Origin: Marinobacterium aestuarii
GTDB lineage: Bacteria; Pseudomonadota; Gammaproteobacteria; Pseudomonadales; Balneatricaceae
NCBI RefSeq assembly: GCF_001651805.1
Contig: NZ_CP015839.1
Coordinates: forward strand, 4,836,001 to 4,900,000
Length of the DNA stretch: 64,000 bases
Reading direction: 5' to 3'
The position numbers were made by a program, and so were the translations under genes. The notes under the pieces were generated by a model. It was not told where the DNA came from, made no database searches, and saw only the letters and a program-made list of their open reading frames with translations. Below are positions 7,507 through 16,770 of the stretch, one piece after another (positions within the stretch are counted from its first letter, which is position 1; every line of letters starts with the position of its first letter).

Positions 7507-9282
7507 ATGGCAAAGATGAGAGCGATTGAAGCCGCCATTGAGGTACTCAAGCGCGAAGGTATCGACACCGCCTTCGGTCTGCCGGGCGCCGCCATCAACC
7601 CGATGTACGCCGCCATGAAAAAACTCGGCGGCATTGATCATGTGCTGGCACGCCATGTTGAAGGCGCCTCCCATATGGCCGAGGGTTACACTCGTACCAA
7701 CCCCGGCAATATCGGCCTCTGTATCGGCACGTCCGGTCCCGCCGGCACCGACATGATCACCGGACTTTATTCCGCCTCCGCCGACTCCATTCCCATTCTG
7801 TGCATCACCGGCCAAGCCCCCCGTGCACGCATGCACAAGGAAGACTTCCAGGCGGTGGATATCAGCAGCATCGCAGCCCCTGTCACCAAGTGGGCCACCA
7901 CCGTACTGGAACCGGCCCAGGTACCCTGGGTGTTCCAGAAGGCGTTTCACATCATGCGCTCCGGCCGCCCCGGCCCCGTGCTGATCGACCTGCCGTTCGA
8001 TGTACAGATGGCCGAGATCGAATTTGATATCGACACCTACGAGCCGCTGCCCCAGGCCAGGCCTGCAGCCACCCGCAAGCAGGTCGAGAAAGCGCTGACC
8101 ATGCTCAGCGCCGCCGAGCGCCCGCTGCTGGTGGCCGGTGGTGGCATCATCAATGCCGACGCCTGTGAGAAGTTTGTCGAGTTCGCTGAACTGACCGGCA
8201 TTCCGGTTATCCCGACGCTGATGGGCTGGGGCATAATCCCGGATGATCACCCACAGATGGTCGGCATGGTGGGGCTGCAAACATCCCACCGCTACGGCAA
8301 CGCCACCATGCTGGCATCGGATGTGGTACTGGGCATCGGCAACCGCTGGGCCAACCGCCACACCGGCTCCGTTGAGGTCTACACCGAAAACCGCAGCTTT
8401 ATCCACGTCGATATAGAACCGACCCAGATCGGCCGCGTCTTCATGCCGGATCTTGGCATTGTCTCAGACGCAGGCGCCGCACTGGATCGCTTCCTGGAAG
8501 TCGCCCGCGAATGGAAAGCCGCCGGCAAGCTGGCGGATCGCAGCGCCTGGCTGGCTGAATGTCAGGAGCGCAAGCGCACCCTGCAGCGCAAGACCCACTT
8601 CGACAATGTGCCGGTCAAGCCGCAGCGCGTATACGAGGAAATGAACAAGGCCTTTGGCAGGGATACCTGCTACGTCAGCACCATCGGTCTGTCCCAGATC
8701 GCCGCGGCGCAGTTCCTGCACGTCTACAAACCGCGCCACTGGATCAACTGTGGCCAGGCCGGCCCGCTGGGCTGGACCATTCCAGCGGCACTGGGTGTGG
8801 TCAAGGCCGATCCGGAACGTCAGGTTGTGGCGTTGTCGGGCGATTACGACTTCCAGTTCATGATCGAGGAGCTGGCGGTAGGTGCGCAGTTCAACCTGCC
8901 CTACATCCACGTACTGGTGAACAACTCCTATCTGGGACTTATTCGCCAGGCGCAGCGCGGCTTTGACATGGACTACTGTGTGCAACTGGCGTTCGAGAAC
9001 CAGAATGCACCGGAACTCGAAGGCTACGGTGTTGACCACGTCGCCGTCGTTGAAGGGCTGGGTTGCAAGGCGATTCGCGTGCGCGATCCGGAGCAGATCC
9101 AGGCCGCCTTGCAGCAGGCCAAGGAACTGATGCACAAGCACCGTGTACCTGTAGTGGTTGAGGTCATGCTGGAGCGTGTCACCAACATCGCCATGGGCAC
9201 CGAAATCAACGCCATCAACGAGTTCGAAGACCTGGCCGAGCGCGGCATAGACGCGCCCACCGCCATCTCCATGCTCGACTGA
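7507..9282 (+). CDS. gcl: Glyoxylate carboligase (tartronate-semialdehyde synthase)
   Basis: Gcl is a thiamine-diphosphate enzyme that joins two glyoxylates into tartronate semialdehyde and CO2. At 591 residues it matches the family length. The stretch [15 protein letters not shown] has Val at residue 51, where most ThDP enzymes have a catalytic Glu; this substitution is the hallmark of Gcl. The ThDP-binding block [19 protein letters not shown] is near residue 440. It heads the gcl-hyi-glxR run and takes glyoxylate from allantoate breakdown. The ATG at 7507 was chosen because the family alignment begins there ([10 protein letters not shown]). Confidence 0.97.
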   Translation: MAKMRAIEAAIEVLKREGIDTAFGLPGAAINPMYAAMKKLGGIDHVLARHVEGASHMAEGYTRTNPGNIGLCIGTSGPAGTDMITGLYSASADSIPILCITGQAPRARMHKEDFQAVDISSIAAPVTKWATTVLEPAQVPWVFQKAFHIMRSGRPGPVLIDLPFDVQMAEIEFDIDTYEPLPQARPAATRKQVEKALTMLSAAERPLLVAGGGIINADACEKFVEFAELTGIPVIPTLMGWGIIPDDHPQMVGMVGLQTSHRYGNATMLASDVVLGIGNRWANRHTGSVEVYTENRSFIHVDIEPTQIGRVFMPDLGIVSDAGAALDRFLEVAREWKAAGKLADRSAWLAECQERKRTLQRKTHFDNVPVKPQRVYEEMNKAFGRDTCYVSTIGLSQIAAAQFLHVYKPRHWINCGQAGPLGWTIPAALGVVKADPERQVVALSGDYDFQFMIEELAVGAQFNLPYIHVLVNNSYLGLIRQAQRGFDMDYCVQLAFENQNAPELEGYGVDHVAVVEGLGCKAIRVRDPEQIQAALQQAKELMHKHRVPVVVEVMLERVTNIAMGTEINAINEFEDLAERGIDAPTAISMLD

Positions 9283-9289
9283 TTGATAC

Positions 9290-9310
9290 CGCAGGAGCGA
9301 CGCTCCTGCG
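9290..9310. repeat. Perfect hairpin between gcl and hyi
   Basis: CGCAGGAGCG (9290-9299) and CGCTCCTGCG (9301-9310) form a 10-bp inverted repeat around a single A. There is no T-tract, so it is more likely an mRNA processing or stability element than a terminator. Confidence 0.6.
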
Positions 9311-9336
9311 CACAACCGAACATTGAGGTAAATGAA

Positions 9337-10119
9337 ATGCCACGTTTTTGCGCCAATCTGTCGATGCTCTTCACCGAGCACGACTTCCTCGAGCGCTTCG
9401 ACGCCGCGGCCAAAGCCGGCTTTAGCGGTGTCGAGTATCTGTTCCCGTACGATTTTGATGCCAGTGAAATCCGCGCGAAACTCGATGCCAATAACCTGAC
9501 CCAGGTGCTGTTCAACCTGCCCGCCGGTGACTGGAATGCCGGCGAGCGCGGTATCGCCTGCCACCCGGATCGCATCGAGGAGTTCCGCTCAGGCGTCGAG
9601 CGCGCCATCAGCTATGCCAAGGTGCTGGGCAACGACCAGGTCAACTGCCTGGCCGGCATCCAGCCCGCAGGCGTAGATGACGCTCTGGCCGAAGCCACCC
9701 TGGTGGAAAACCTCAGCTATGCCGCCGACAAGCTCAAGCAGGCCGGCATCCGCCTGGTAATGGAAGCCATCAACACCCGCGATATCCCCGGCTTCTTCCT
9801 CAACAACACCGCTCAGGCGCTGCGCATTCGCGAGCAGGTGGGCAGTGACAACCTGAATCTGCAGTACGACATCTACCACATGCAGATCATGGAGGGCGAT
9901 ATCTGCCCGACGCTGCAGGCCAACCTGGGCGCCATCCAGCACATCCAGCTGGCCGACAACCCGGGCCGGCACGAACCCGGCACCGGCGAGCTGAACTACC
10001 GGTTTATTTTCAGTTTTATCGACCGGATCGGCTACGACGGCTGGATCGGCTGTGAATACAAGCCGGCCACCAGCACTGAAGCGGGCCTGGGCTGGCTGAA
10101 AGACATGAATGCCGTTTAA
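9337..10119 (+). CDS. hyi: Hydroxypyruvate isomerase
   Basis: Hyi interconverts hydroxypyruvate and tartronate semialdehyde. The 260-residue protein is a TIM barrel of the AP-endonuclease-2-like family. It starts PRFCANLSMLFTEHDFLERF, typical of Hyi, and contains the metal-site blocks VMEAINTRDIPGFFL and LQYDIYHMQIMEGD, then IQLADNPGRHEPGTGELNY. The ATG at 9337 has GAGGT upstream. It follows gcl by 54 bp with a hairpin between, and precedes glxR by 60 bp. Confidence 0.96.
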   Translation: MPRFCANLSMLFTEHDFLERFDAAAKAGFSGVEYLFPYDFDASEIRAKLDANNLTQVLFNLPAGDWNAGERGIACHPDRIEEFRSGVERAISYAKVLGNDQVNCLAGIQPAGVDDALAEATLVENLSYAADKLKQAGIRLVMEAINTRDIPGFFLNNTAQALRIREQVGSDNLNLQYDIYHMQIMEGDICPTLQANLGAIQHIQLADNPGRHEPGTGELNYRFIFSFIDRIGYDGWIGCEYKPATSTEAGLGWLKDMNAV

Positions 10120-10130
10120 GCAGCTTCCAG

Positions 10131-10147
10131 TTAAAACAATTTAATAG
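10131..10147 (+). promoter_or_regulatory. 17-nt motif shared with the gcl upstream region, copy 2
   Basis: TTAAAACAATTTAATAG lies 33 bp before the glxR start codon and matches 16 of 17 bases at 7375-7391. Because it lies close to the start codon inside an apparent operon, it could mark an internal promoter or an RNA-level signal. Confidence 0.45.
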
Positions 10148-10179
10148 TCTAAGTGCTTAATTAGACAGGAGAATACACA

Positions 10180-11067
10180 ATGGCAAAGATCGGATTCATC
10201 GGCACCGGCATCATGGGCAAGCCCATGGCTCAGAACCTGCAGAACGCAGGCCACACCCTGTTTTTCTCGGAGCATCATGACCCTGCTCCCACCGACCTGC
10301 TGGGTGAGCGCGGCGTGGCCCTGGCCAACCCGAAAGAAGTCGCCCAGGAAGCCGAATTCATCATCCTGATGGTGCCGGACACCCCCCAGGTTGAAGACGT
10401 ACTGTTCCGTGAAAACGGTGTCGCCGAAGGCGCAGCGGCGGGCAAGGTCGTGATCGACATGAGCTCCATCTCCCCCATCGCCACCAAGGCATTCGCCGAG
10501 CGCATCAAGGCTACAGGCGCAGAGTACCTGGATGCGCCAGTATCCGGCGGCGAAGTGGGCGCCAAGGCTGCGAGTCTCACCATCATGGTGGGCGGCAGCG
10601 ACGCGGCGTTTGAGCGCGCCAAACCGCTGTTCGACCTTATGGGCAAGAACATCACCCTGGTGGGTGGCAACGGTGACGGCCAGACCACCAAGGTGGCCAA
10701 CCAGATCATAGTCGCGCTGAACATCCAGGCCGTGTCCGAAGCCCTGCTGTTCGCCTCCAAGGCCGGTGCCAATCCCGCCAAGGTACGTGAAGCCCTGATG
10801 GGCGGCTTTGCCTCCTCCAAGATTCTGGAAGTACACGGCGAGCGCATGGTCAAGGGTACCTTCGATCCAGGCTTCAGAATCAGCCTGCACCAGAAGGACC
10901 TGAACCTGGCCCTGGAAGGCGCCCGGGCACTCAAGCTGAACCTGCCCAACACCGCCAGCGCACAGCAGAATTTCAGCACCTGCGCAGCGCTTGGCGGTGA
11001 AAACTGGGATCACTCGGCGATGATCAAGGCCCTGGAGCACATGGCCAACCACAGCATTCGCGGCTAA
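10180..11067 (+). CDS. glxR: 2-hydroxy-3-oxopropionate (tartronate semialdehyde) reductase
   Basis: GlxR reduces tartronate semialdehyde to D-glycerate with NAD(P)H. The 295-residue protein has the N-terminal dinucleotide motif GFIGTGIMGKPMAQNL, the substrate block DAPVSGGEVGAKAASLTIMVGG near residue 120 and the catalytic Lys in TTKVANQIIVALN near 170. It completes the glyoxylate-to-glycerate path begun by gcl. AGGAG lies ten bases before the ATG. No glycerate kinase gene follows, unlike many gcl clusters. Confidence 0.96.
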   Translation: MAKIGFIGTGIMGKPMAQNLQNAGHTLFFSEHHDPAPTDLLGERGVALANPKEVAQEAEFIILMVPDTPQVEDVLFRENGVAEGAAAGKVVIDMSSISPIATKAFAERIKATGAEYLDAPVSGGEVGAKAASLTIMVGGSDAAFERAKPLFDLMGKNITLVGGNGDGQTTKVANQIIVALNIQAVSEALLFASKAGANPAKVREALMGGFASSKILEVHGERMVKGTFDPGFRISLHQKDLNLALEGARALKLNLPNTASAQQNFSTCAALGGENWDHSAMIKALEHMANHSIRG

Positions 11068-11201
11068 TAGAGCCCCGAGTTAGCGTTCACGGCTGAAGGG
11101 ACCCGGTGTATCCGGAGCCCTTCATCTACTTGGGATCAGGGCTGGTCTGCCAGAAAAAGTCGACGTCCGTTGCCGGCTTGATTCTGAGCCCTGATCCATT
11201 T

Positions 11202-11231
11202 TTTAACCACGTCGATCAGCCACCCTATACT
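11202..11231 (+). promoter_or_regulatory. Possible pyk promoter
   Basis: A TTTAAC (11,202-11,207) and a TATACT (11,226-11,231) are 18 bp apart, about 120 bp before pyk. The -10 box is good and the -35 box is weak. Confidence 0.4.
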
Positions 11232-11348
11232 TTGAATACGCAGTGTTCCGGACTCAGGCTCGCATCAATCGTTGTTAGCCCGATTCCAGAGCATTGATGA
11301 CCCTGCGGCGCCCGGCCGCCCTCATCACCGCCGCTGGAGGATATGCAG

Positions 11349-12761
11349 ATGGCACCCGACAAGAAAACCAAGATACTGGCAACACTGGGGCCCGCAACCC
11401 GCAGTGCGGCAGACGTGCGAGCCCTGGTAGAAGCCGGCGTAAACCTGTTCCGACTCAACTTCAGCCACGGCTCCCACGAAGATCATGCCCTGCGCTACGG
11501 CTGGATTCGCGAGGTGGAAACCGAACTCGGCTACCCGCTGGGTATCCTGATGGATCTGCAGGGCCCCAAGCTGCGCCTGGGCCAGTTTGCCGAAGGCGCC
11601 GTGCAGCTGGCACTGGGAGACCGCATCTGGCTGGATCTGGACAGCACGCCAGGGGATGCCAGGCGCGTGAATCTGCCGCACCCGGAAATCATTCAGGCGC
11701 TAAAGCCTGGCATGTCGCTGCTCGTGGACGATGGCCGCGTGCGCCTGCAGGTCGTTGAAACCCGTGCCGATGGGGTGCTGGCACAGGCCTGCAATGCCGG
11801 CGAGCTGTCTGACCGCAAGGGTGTCAATGTGCCTGAAGCGGTACTGGAACTGAGCCCACTGACCGAAAAGGACCGCCGGGACCTGGCCTATGGCCTGCAG
11901 CTGGGGGTCGACTGGGTGGCGCTGTCCTTTGTGCAGCGGCCCGAGGACATTATCGAAGCCCGCAGCCTGATCGGCGACAAGGCTTTCCTGATGGCCAAGA
12001 TCGAAAAGCCCTCGGCCGTAGAGCACCTGGATGCCATCGCCGAATTGTCCGACGCCATCATGATTGCCCGCGGTGACCTGGGGGTAGAAGTTCCGGCGGA
12101 GAATGTACCGGGCATCCAGAAGAGCATTATCAAGTGCTGTCGCCAGTTGGGCCGCCCGGTGGTGGTCGCCACCCAGATGCTCGAATCCATGCGTTTTTCG
12201 CCGGCGCCCACCCGCGCCGAAGTCACGGACGTGGCCAATGCCGTGTCCGAAGGCGCCGATGCGGTAATGCTGTCGGCGGAAACCGCCTCCGGTGACTACC
12301 CGCTGGAAGCCGTGGCCATGATGAGCAAGATCATCCGCCGCATGGAGGCCGACCCCGCCTATCAGGCGCAGCTCGATGTCAGCCGTCCGGAACCCCAGGC
12401 CACCATACCCGATGCCCTCAGCTGTGCGGTACGGCGCATCAGCCGCATTCTGCCCGTTGCGGTACTGGTGTGCTTTACCAACTCCGGTGCCACCAGCCTG
12501 CGAGCCTCGCGCGAGCGCCCCGGCGCCGTCATTCTGACGCTCACGCCCCACCTGAAAACGGCACGCCAGCTCAGTGTCGCCTGGGGTGTTTATTCCCAGG
12601 TCAGCGAGCGTTTCAACAGCGTCGACGAGATCGCCACCACGGCACTGGAGGAAGCCCGCCGCCGCGAAATGACCAAGACTGGAGACACCGTGATCATTAC
12701 CGCGGGAGCGCCCTTTGGCAGTGCCGGCTCCACCAACCTGCTGCGGATAGAAACCGCCTGA
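11349..12761 (+). CDS. pyk: Pyruvate kinase
   Basis: The enzyme converts phosphoenolpyruvate and ADP to pyruvate and ATP. The 470-residue protein carries ATLGPATRSA at the N-terminus, NLFRLNFSHGSHEDH, the active-site block FLMAKIEKPSAVEHLD, MIARGDLGVEVP and AVMLSAETASGDYP, and an allosteric C-terminal domain. GGAGG (11,336-11,340) is 8 bp before the ATG at 11,349 but only 2 bp before the ATG at 11,343, so the former is preferred. In gcl clusters a linked pyk completes the path from glycerate to pyruvate. A strong terminator follows. Confidence 0.96.
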   Translation: MAPDKKTKILATLGPATRSAADVRALVEAGVNLFRLNFSHGSHEDHALRYGWIREVETELGYPLGILMDLQGPKLRLGQFAEGAVQLALGDRIWLDLDSTPGDARRVNLPHPEIIQALKPGMSLLVDDGRVRLQVVETRADGVLAQACNAGELSDRKGVNVPEAVLELSPLTEKDRRDLAYGLQLGVDWVALSFVQRPEDIIEARSLIGDKAFLMAKIEKPSAVEHLDAIAELSDAIMIARGDLGVEVPAENVPGIQKSIIKCCRQLGRPVVVATQMLESMRFSPAPTRAEVTDVANAVSEGADAVMLSAETASGDYPLEAVAMMSKIIRRMEADPAYQAQLDVSRPEPQATIPDALSCAVRRISRILPVAVLVCFTNSGATSLRASRERPGAVILTLTPHLKTARQLSVAWGVYSQVSERFNSVDEIATTALEEARRREMTKTGDTVIITAGAPFGSAGSTNLLRIETA

Positions 12762-12801
12762 TCCGCCATGCATTCCCTTCATGAATTGGCATAGCGCTTA
12801 G

Positions 12802-12825
12802 GGCCCTGGCAACAGGGCCTTTTTT
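12802..12825 (+). terminator. Intrinsic terminator after pyk
   Basis: A 7-bp stem (GGCCCTG at 12,802-12,808 with CAGGGCC at 12,813-12,819) has a GCAA loop and is followed by six T. Confidence 0.93.
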
Positions 12826-12918
12826 GGTTACCTGCTGCCAAAGCGCTATACTGCGGCGCCCCGCAACGCGGCAACCGCCGGCACAGTTTGAACGGCCTTT
12901 TTGTCGGAAACACTCATC

Positions 12919-13890
12919 GTGAACACAAAACTTACCCCAGCCTGCTGGCGCGATACGCTGCTGCACAGCTTTAGTCAGGTCCTGTTTCAGTCGCACCGCG
13001 GCTGTGGCGCGCTGATTCTGCTGGCCATTGGCCTTGAATCCATCACGGCGCTGCTCGGCAGTTTGCTGGGCTGGGGCGGCGCCCTGCTGGGTGCCCGCCT
13101 GATCAGGGCCGATAGCGCCATGATACGCGCTGGCTACTACGGTTTTAACGGTGCCCTGGTGGGACTGGCGCTGAATCTTTTGCTGGGGCTATCGTGGTTC
13201 AGCCTGGCCTGTATCCTCGCGTTTTCCGCCCTAAGCGCCCCCCTGGTGCAGCTGCAGATCCGGCGCTGGCGCATCCCACCCTATACCAGTGCCTTTGTGC
13301 TGCTGAGCTGGAGTGCCTGGCTGCTGGCGTCAATGCTGGAGTTGTTGCCGATCGCTGCCATTCCGGATGTAGCTACCTCGCACGCAGCAGCCCTTGATAC
13401 AGCAATGGCGGATGCAGCCACGGGCGCGATATCACTGCAGCAATGGAGTGCGGGCCTTATACGCGGCCTCGGCCAGGTGTTTTTCCTCGGGTCGCTACCC
13501 GCCGGGCTGCTGATACTGGCGGCGCTGGCCCTATCGGCCCCGCGCAATGCGCTCTGGGGCCTGGCTGGCGCACTGCTTGGCAGCCTCATAGCCAGCCTTT
13601 GCAACGTTCTTGCCGACACGCCGCTGTTCTCGCCCCAGGATATTGCGGCCGGCTTGTTCGGCTATAACGGCGCCCTGGCCGCGCTGGCGCTGCTGCAGCG
13701 CTTCCCGCGCCAGCCGGCCATCATCATCGCCGGCGTAGTACTGGCAACAGCATTGCAGCCCCTGTTCGGCATCATCGGACTGCCAGCCTTCACCGCGCCC
13801 TTTGTACTTGCCTGCTGGCTGATTGTGATACTGGCCAGCATCCTGCACAGACAACAGCAAAAGAAAACGCCCACCCATCTGGCACCCTGA
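12919..13890 (+). CDS. Urea transporter (UT family)
   Basis: This is a channel-like urea transporter of the inner membrane. It shows the internal duplication of the family: GYYGFNGALVGLAL in the first half and GLFGYNGALAALAL in the second, each followed by hydrophobic helices, plus LPAFTAPFVLACWL near the C-terminus. Length is 323 residues from the GTG at 12,919; a TTG at 12,901 would add six residues, and neither start has a strong ribosome site. Urea is released by the alc and allA reactions, but no urease is visible here, so the direction of transport is open. Confidence 0.87.
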   Translation: MNTKLTPACWRDTLLHSFSQVLFQSHRGCGALILLAIGLESITALLGSLLGWGGALLGARLIRADSAMIRAGYYGFNGALVGLALNLLLGLSWFSLACILAFSALSAPLVQLQIRRWRIPPYTSAFVLLSWSAWLLASMLELLPIAAIPDVATSHAAALDTAMADAATGAISLQQWSAGLIRGLGQVFFLGSLPAGLLILAALALSAPRNALWGLAGALLGSLIASLCNVLADTPLFSPQDIAAGLFGYNGALAALALLQRFPRQPAIIIAGVVLATALQPLFGIIGLPAFTAPFVLACWLIVILASILHRQQQKKTPTHLAP

Positions 13891-13904
13891 CAATAGCTGC
13901 GCGC

Positions 13905-15035
13905 TCAAGTGCGCATCAGGCTCAAGCGGGCCGAGGGCCGCAGCATCAGCAGGCAGACTGCGGCGTAAAGTGCGATGACCACCAGCCCGATCCACTCGAT
14001 CTTCAGCGGCGTGAACTGAAACAGCAGCACCAGGCCATACATCAGCAGCCAGTTGCCGATGAGGTAGGGGTAGAACCCGAAACGCTCCACGGTGATATCA
14101 AGGTTGGTGGTATAGAGCCGGATCAGGGAATCCAGCGAATTGACCACAAAGATGACGCCGACCACCAGCATCGAGGTCTTGAGCAGTGTACTCATCACCA
14201 ATGCCTGTTCGAAGTAGAAATAGAGCACCGAGAACCAGATAGCGATGGGGATCGAGGGGATCACCAGCATCGCCAGGCACAACTGCCAGGCCGGCAGGCC
14301 ACCGACAAAGCGGGCAACAAACTGGCCGATCATGATGCTCCAGGAGAACCACCAGAACAGATAGAAAGCGTGATAGTCGCTGAGGGGTGTCACAAAGTGC
14401 TGCAGATTGGCGAAGTAATCCCCCATCAGCACCAGGCTGACGGACAGCGCCGCCGGCTCCATGCCGGCATTCACTGCCAGCAGCCCGATAAGGGCGAAGA
14501 AGAGCCAAGTTGAGCCTATGCTCAGCCATTTCACATATCGTACGTCCGAGCTGGAGAAGACCGCCAGCAGTACCACCAGTGCGGTGAGGCCGTATCTCAG
14601 CGGTGTGGAAATACCCTGCGCATAGTCCGGCAGGTAGCTCAGGAAGAGGAAGCCGGTAAAGGCACAGGTGCCGATAATCACCAGATTATTGACGAACTTG
14701 ATCAGTGGAATTTCGAACAGCTTGAGGCGCGGTTCAACGATCACAAAATAAAAGGTGGTCAGAAAATAGAAAGCCCAGACCAGGAAGCCCCAGAAGCCGA
14801 ACTCGATCGCCAGGGGGTTGGTAAAGGCGTAGGCCGATTCGCTCGCATAGACCGGAAACTCGCCCAGGGGAAACATGATCAGCCCGACATCGAGCCCGGA
14901 GGTGAAGAGTATCGCCATAAAGGCAAACAATGACGTGGGCATGGGCCCCTCACAGCGCATGCGTCCCCAGCGCACCAGGATAAGCAGCACCAGCAGCAAG
15001 GCCCCGATGATGGCGACCGATAGAATAGCATTCAT
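13905..15035 (-). CDS. Short, divergent BCCT-type transporter, probably for choline
   Basis: The 376-residue protein is almost wholly hydrophobic, with about 11 membrane segments. WWFSWSIMIGQFVARFVGG matches the TM8 signature of betaine/choline/carnitine transporters, and SGLDVGLIMFPLGEFPVY resembles their glycine-rich TM3 stretch. Classical BCCT proteins have 500-700 residues and 12 segments, so this is a compact variant. GAGGA precedes the ATG at 15,035; an upstream in-frame start at 15,119 was not used. It is divergent from betI across a BetI-type operator, which supports choline as substrate. Confidence 0.75.
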   Translation of the reverse strand: MNAILSVAIIGALLLVLLILVRWGRMRCEGPMPTSLFAFMAILFTSGLDVGLIMFPLGEFPVYASESAYAFTNPLAIEFGFWGFLVWAFYFLTTFYFVIVEPRLKLFEIPLIKFVNNLVIIGTCAFTGFLFLSYLPDYAQGISTPLRYGLTALVVLLAVFSSSDVRYVKWLSIGSTWLFFALIGLLAVNAGMEPAALSVSLVLMGDYFANLQHFVTPLSDYHAFYLFWWFSWSIMIGQFVARFVGGLPAWQLCLAMLVIPSIPIAIWFSVLYFYFEQALVMSTLLKTSMLVVGVIFVVNSLDSLIRLYTTNLDITVERFGFYPYLIGNWLLMYGLVLLFQFTPLKIEWIGLVVIALYAAVCLLMLRPSARLSLMRT

Positions 15036-15163
15036 ACTCGAGTCCTCAGGACGGCGAGCGACACAACCCCGAGCCCGACGAGCGACATGACATCGCCCCG
15101 ACGTCGCCTTGCGGCACACGCCTCTATCTGCCCTGTTGTACCGCGGCCATCTGTTTTATTTTT

Positions 15164-15177
15164 ATTGAACGATCAAT
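15164..15177. promoter_or_regulatory. BetI-type operator between the transporter and betI
   Basis: ATTGAACGATCAAT has ATTGA / TCAAT arms, and the outer bases nearly continue the symmetry. A near-copy precedes betA at 18,563. The site resembles the known ATTGAACG-centred BetI operators. The surrounding 311-bp region (15,036-15,346) has no gene. Confidence 0.75.
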
Positions 15178-15346
15178 TAAGTTTAATATCCAGTAAATCA
15201 GTGCCAGGCGCTGCTCGAAAAACGCCGTCTGCCATCCATATAACGACATCCGATTGCACCCGGCCGACATGGACTGCGCTGTTGAAGCGCTCGCCAAAAA
15301 CAACGATCATGTCCGACCCAGGTGTCACTCGCTACAAGGAACCGAC

Positions 15347-15931
15347 ATGCCCAAGGTTGGAATGCAGCCGATTCGACGCAAGCAGCTGATTGAAGCCACA
15401 GCAGCCGTCATTCATCAGTACGGTTACGCCAATACCACTGTGGCGAAGATCAGCAAGATCGCGGGGGTTTCCACCGGCATTATTCACCACTATTTCGACG
15501 GCAAGAACGATCTGCTGGCTGAAACCATGCGTCAGCTGATGCGCCAGCTGACCGATGGAATCTACAGCGACTGGAGCCGCGCCAACTCGCCCCGGGAACG
15601 CATTGCTGCCATCATTGATGGCAACTTTTCCGCCGAGCAGTTTGCGCCTGAAGTAGTGACCTGCTGGCTGGCGTTCTGGGCCGAAACACCCCACGATGCC
15701 GCGCTGCAGCGGCTGTCCGGCATCCGCGGTGCCCGCATGCGCTCTAATCTGCTGCACAACTTTCGCGAAATGCTGCCCGCCAATGAAGCCCAGGATGCCG
15801 CTCTGCTGCTGGCATCCCTGATCGATGGCCTGTGGATAAACTGTGCCCTGGCCAGCCCAACCTCAGACGCCACCACCGCCCGACGCCTGGCGCACCAGAC
15901 ACTGGCGCGCCTGCTGCACGAAGACAGCTGA
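15347..15931 (+). CDS. betI: Choline-responsive repressor BetI
   Basis: BetI is a TetR-family repressor of choline uptake and oxidation, released by choline. The 194-residue protein starts MPKVGMQPIRRKQLIEAT, the characteristic BetI N-terminus, followed by a helix-turn-helix (VAKISKIAGVSTGIIHHYF, residues about 32-50) and the KNDLLAETMRQLM linker. The C-terminal domain includes VTCWLAFWAETPHDAAL. The ATG at 15,347 has AAGGA six bases upstream; earlier in-frame starts from 15,254 lack support. Its likely operators are at 15,164 and 18,563. Confidence 0.93.
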   Translation: MPKVGMQPIRRKQLIEATAAVIHQYGYANTTVAKISKIAGVSTGIIHHYFDGKNDLLAETMRQLMRQLTDGIYSDWSRANSPRERIAAIIDGNFSAEQFAPEVVTCWLAFWAETPHDAALQRLSGIRGARMRSNLLHNFREMLPANEAQDAALLLASLIDGLWINCALASPTSDATTARRLAHQTLARLLHEDS

Positions 15932-16028
15932 TCCAGCAGCACCTGGATGTCTCTCTGCAGCGCATGAACCGGCCCACCATGACATGATGCAGTCGTCTCC
16001 GCCAAACACACCGAAAGAGGAGCCCCCC

Positions 16029-16727
16029 ATGCCCAAGGACACAGCTGCGCCTGTCATCGTATTTGATGTGAATGAGACACTGCTGGATATCACCACCCTT
16101 GAGCCTCTGTTTGAACGCCTCTTTGGCGACCGGCGGGTATTCAGAGACTGGTTTGCGCAACTTATCCTCTATTCCCAGGCAATGACCCTTTCAAATCTCT
16201 ACACACCCTTTGGCGAACTGGCCGTGGGAAGCCTGCGCATGCTGGCCAGCATTCATGGGGTAGCGATCACCGATGGCGACATCGATGAACTTAAGCTGCG
16301 CATGAGTAGCATGCCGGCCCATCCCGATGTAGTGCCAGCGCTCAGCCGCCTGCGCGATGCGGGTTTCAGGCTGGTGACCCTGACCAACTCGGCCAGCGCA
16401 ACCTCACCCACGCCGCTGGAGCGCGCCGGGATTAGCGAGTTTTTCGAACATTCATTCAGTGTTGAGTCGGTGCAGAAATTCAAGCCGGCGCCTGAAAGCT
16501 ACCGTCTTGTGGCAACGCAGATGGGTGTGGCGATGTCGGACCTGTGCCTGGTCGCCTGTCATTTGTGGGATACGCTGGGTGCCCAGGCCGCTGGCGGTTA
16601 CGGCGCGCTGGTGACACGCACGCACAACGCGATGCTACCGGCAGCAGGCGTGCCGGTGCCGGACTTTAGCGCCGCGGATCTGACCGAGCTTGTCGATCAG
16701 ATCATTGCGCGCTGGCAGGCGCCCTGA
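16029..16727 (+). CDS. HAD hydrolase, type II haloacid dehalogenase-like
   Basis: The 232-residue protein belongs to the L-2-haloacid dehalogenase branch of the HAD superfamily. The nucleophile Asp is in VFDVNETLLD (about residue 13); the Ser/Thr motif is in LVTLTNSASA; the Lys is in VQKFKPAPESY; and the fourth motif is ACHLWDTLGAQAAG, close to the family's HxWD pattern. The substrate is unknown. AGAGGAG lies before the ATG at 16,029. It follows betI by 97 bp and converges with betA, so it may be part of the choline regulon or only a neighbour. Confidence 0.85.
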   Translation: MPKDTAAPVIVFDVNETLLDITTLEPLFERLFGDRRVFRDWFAQLILYSQAMTLSNLYTPFGELAVGSLRMLASIHGVAITDGDIDELKLRMSSMPAHPDVVPALSRLRDAGFRLVTLTNSASATSPTPLERAGISEFFEHSFSVESVQKFKPAPESYRLVATQMGVAMSDLCLVACHLWDTLGAQAAGGYGALVTRTHNAMLPAAGVPVPDFSAADLTELVDQIIARWQAP

Positions 16728-16770
16728 AGACCTGCCACGTCACGCAGCGCCAAGCTGGGAGACCCGTCAG

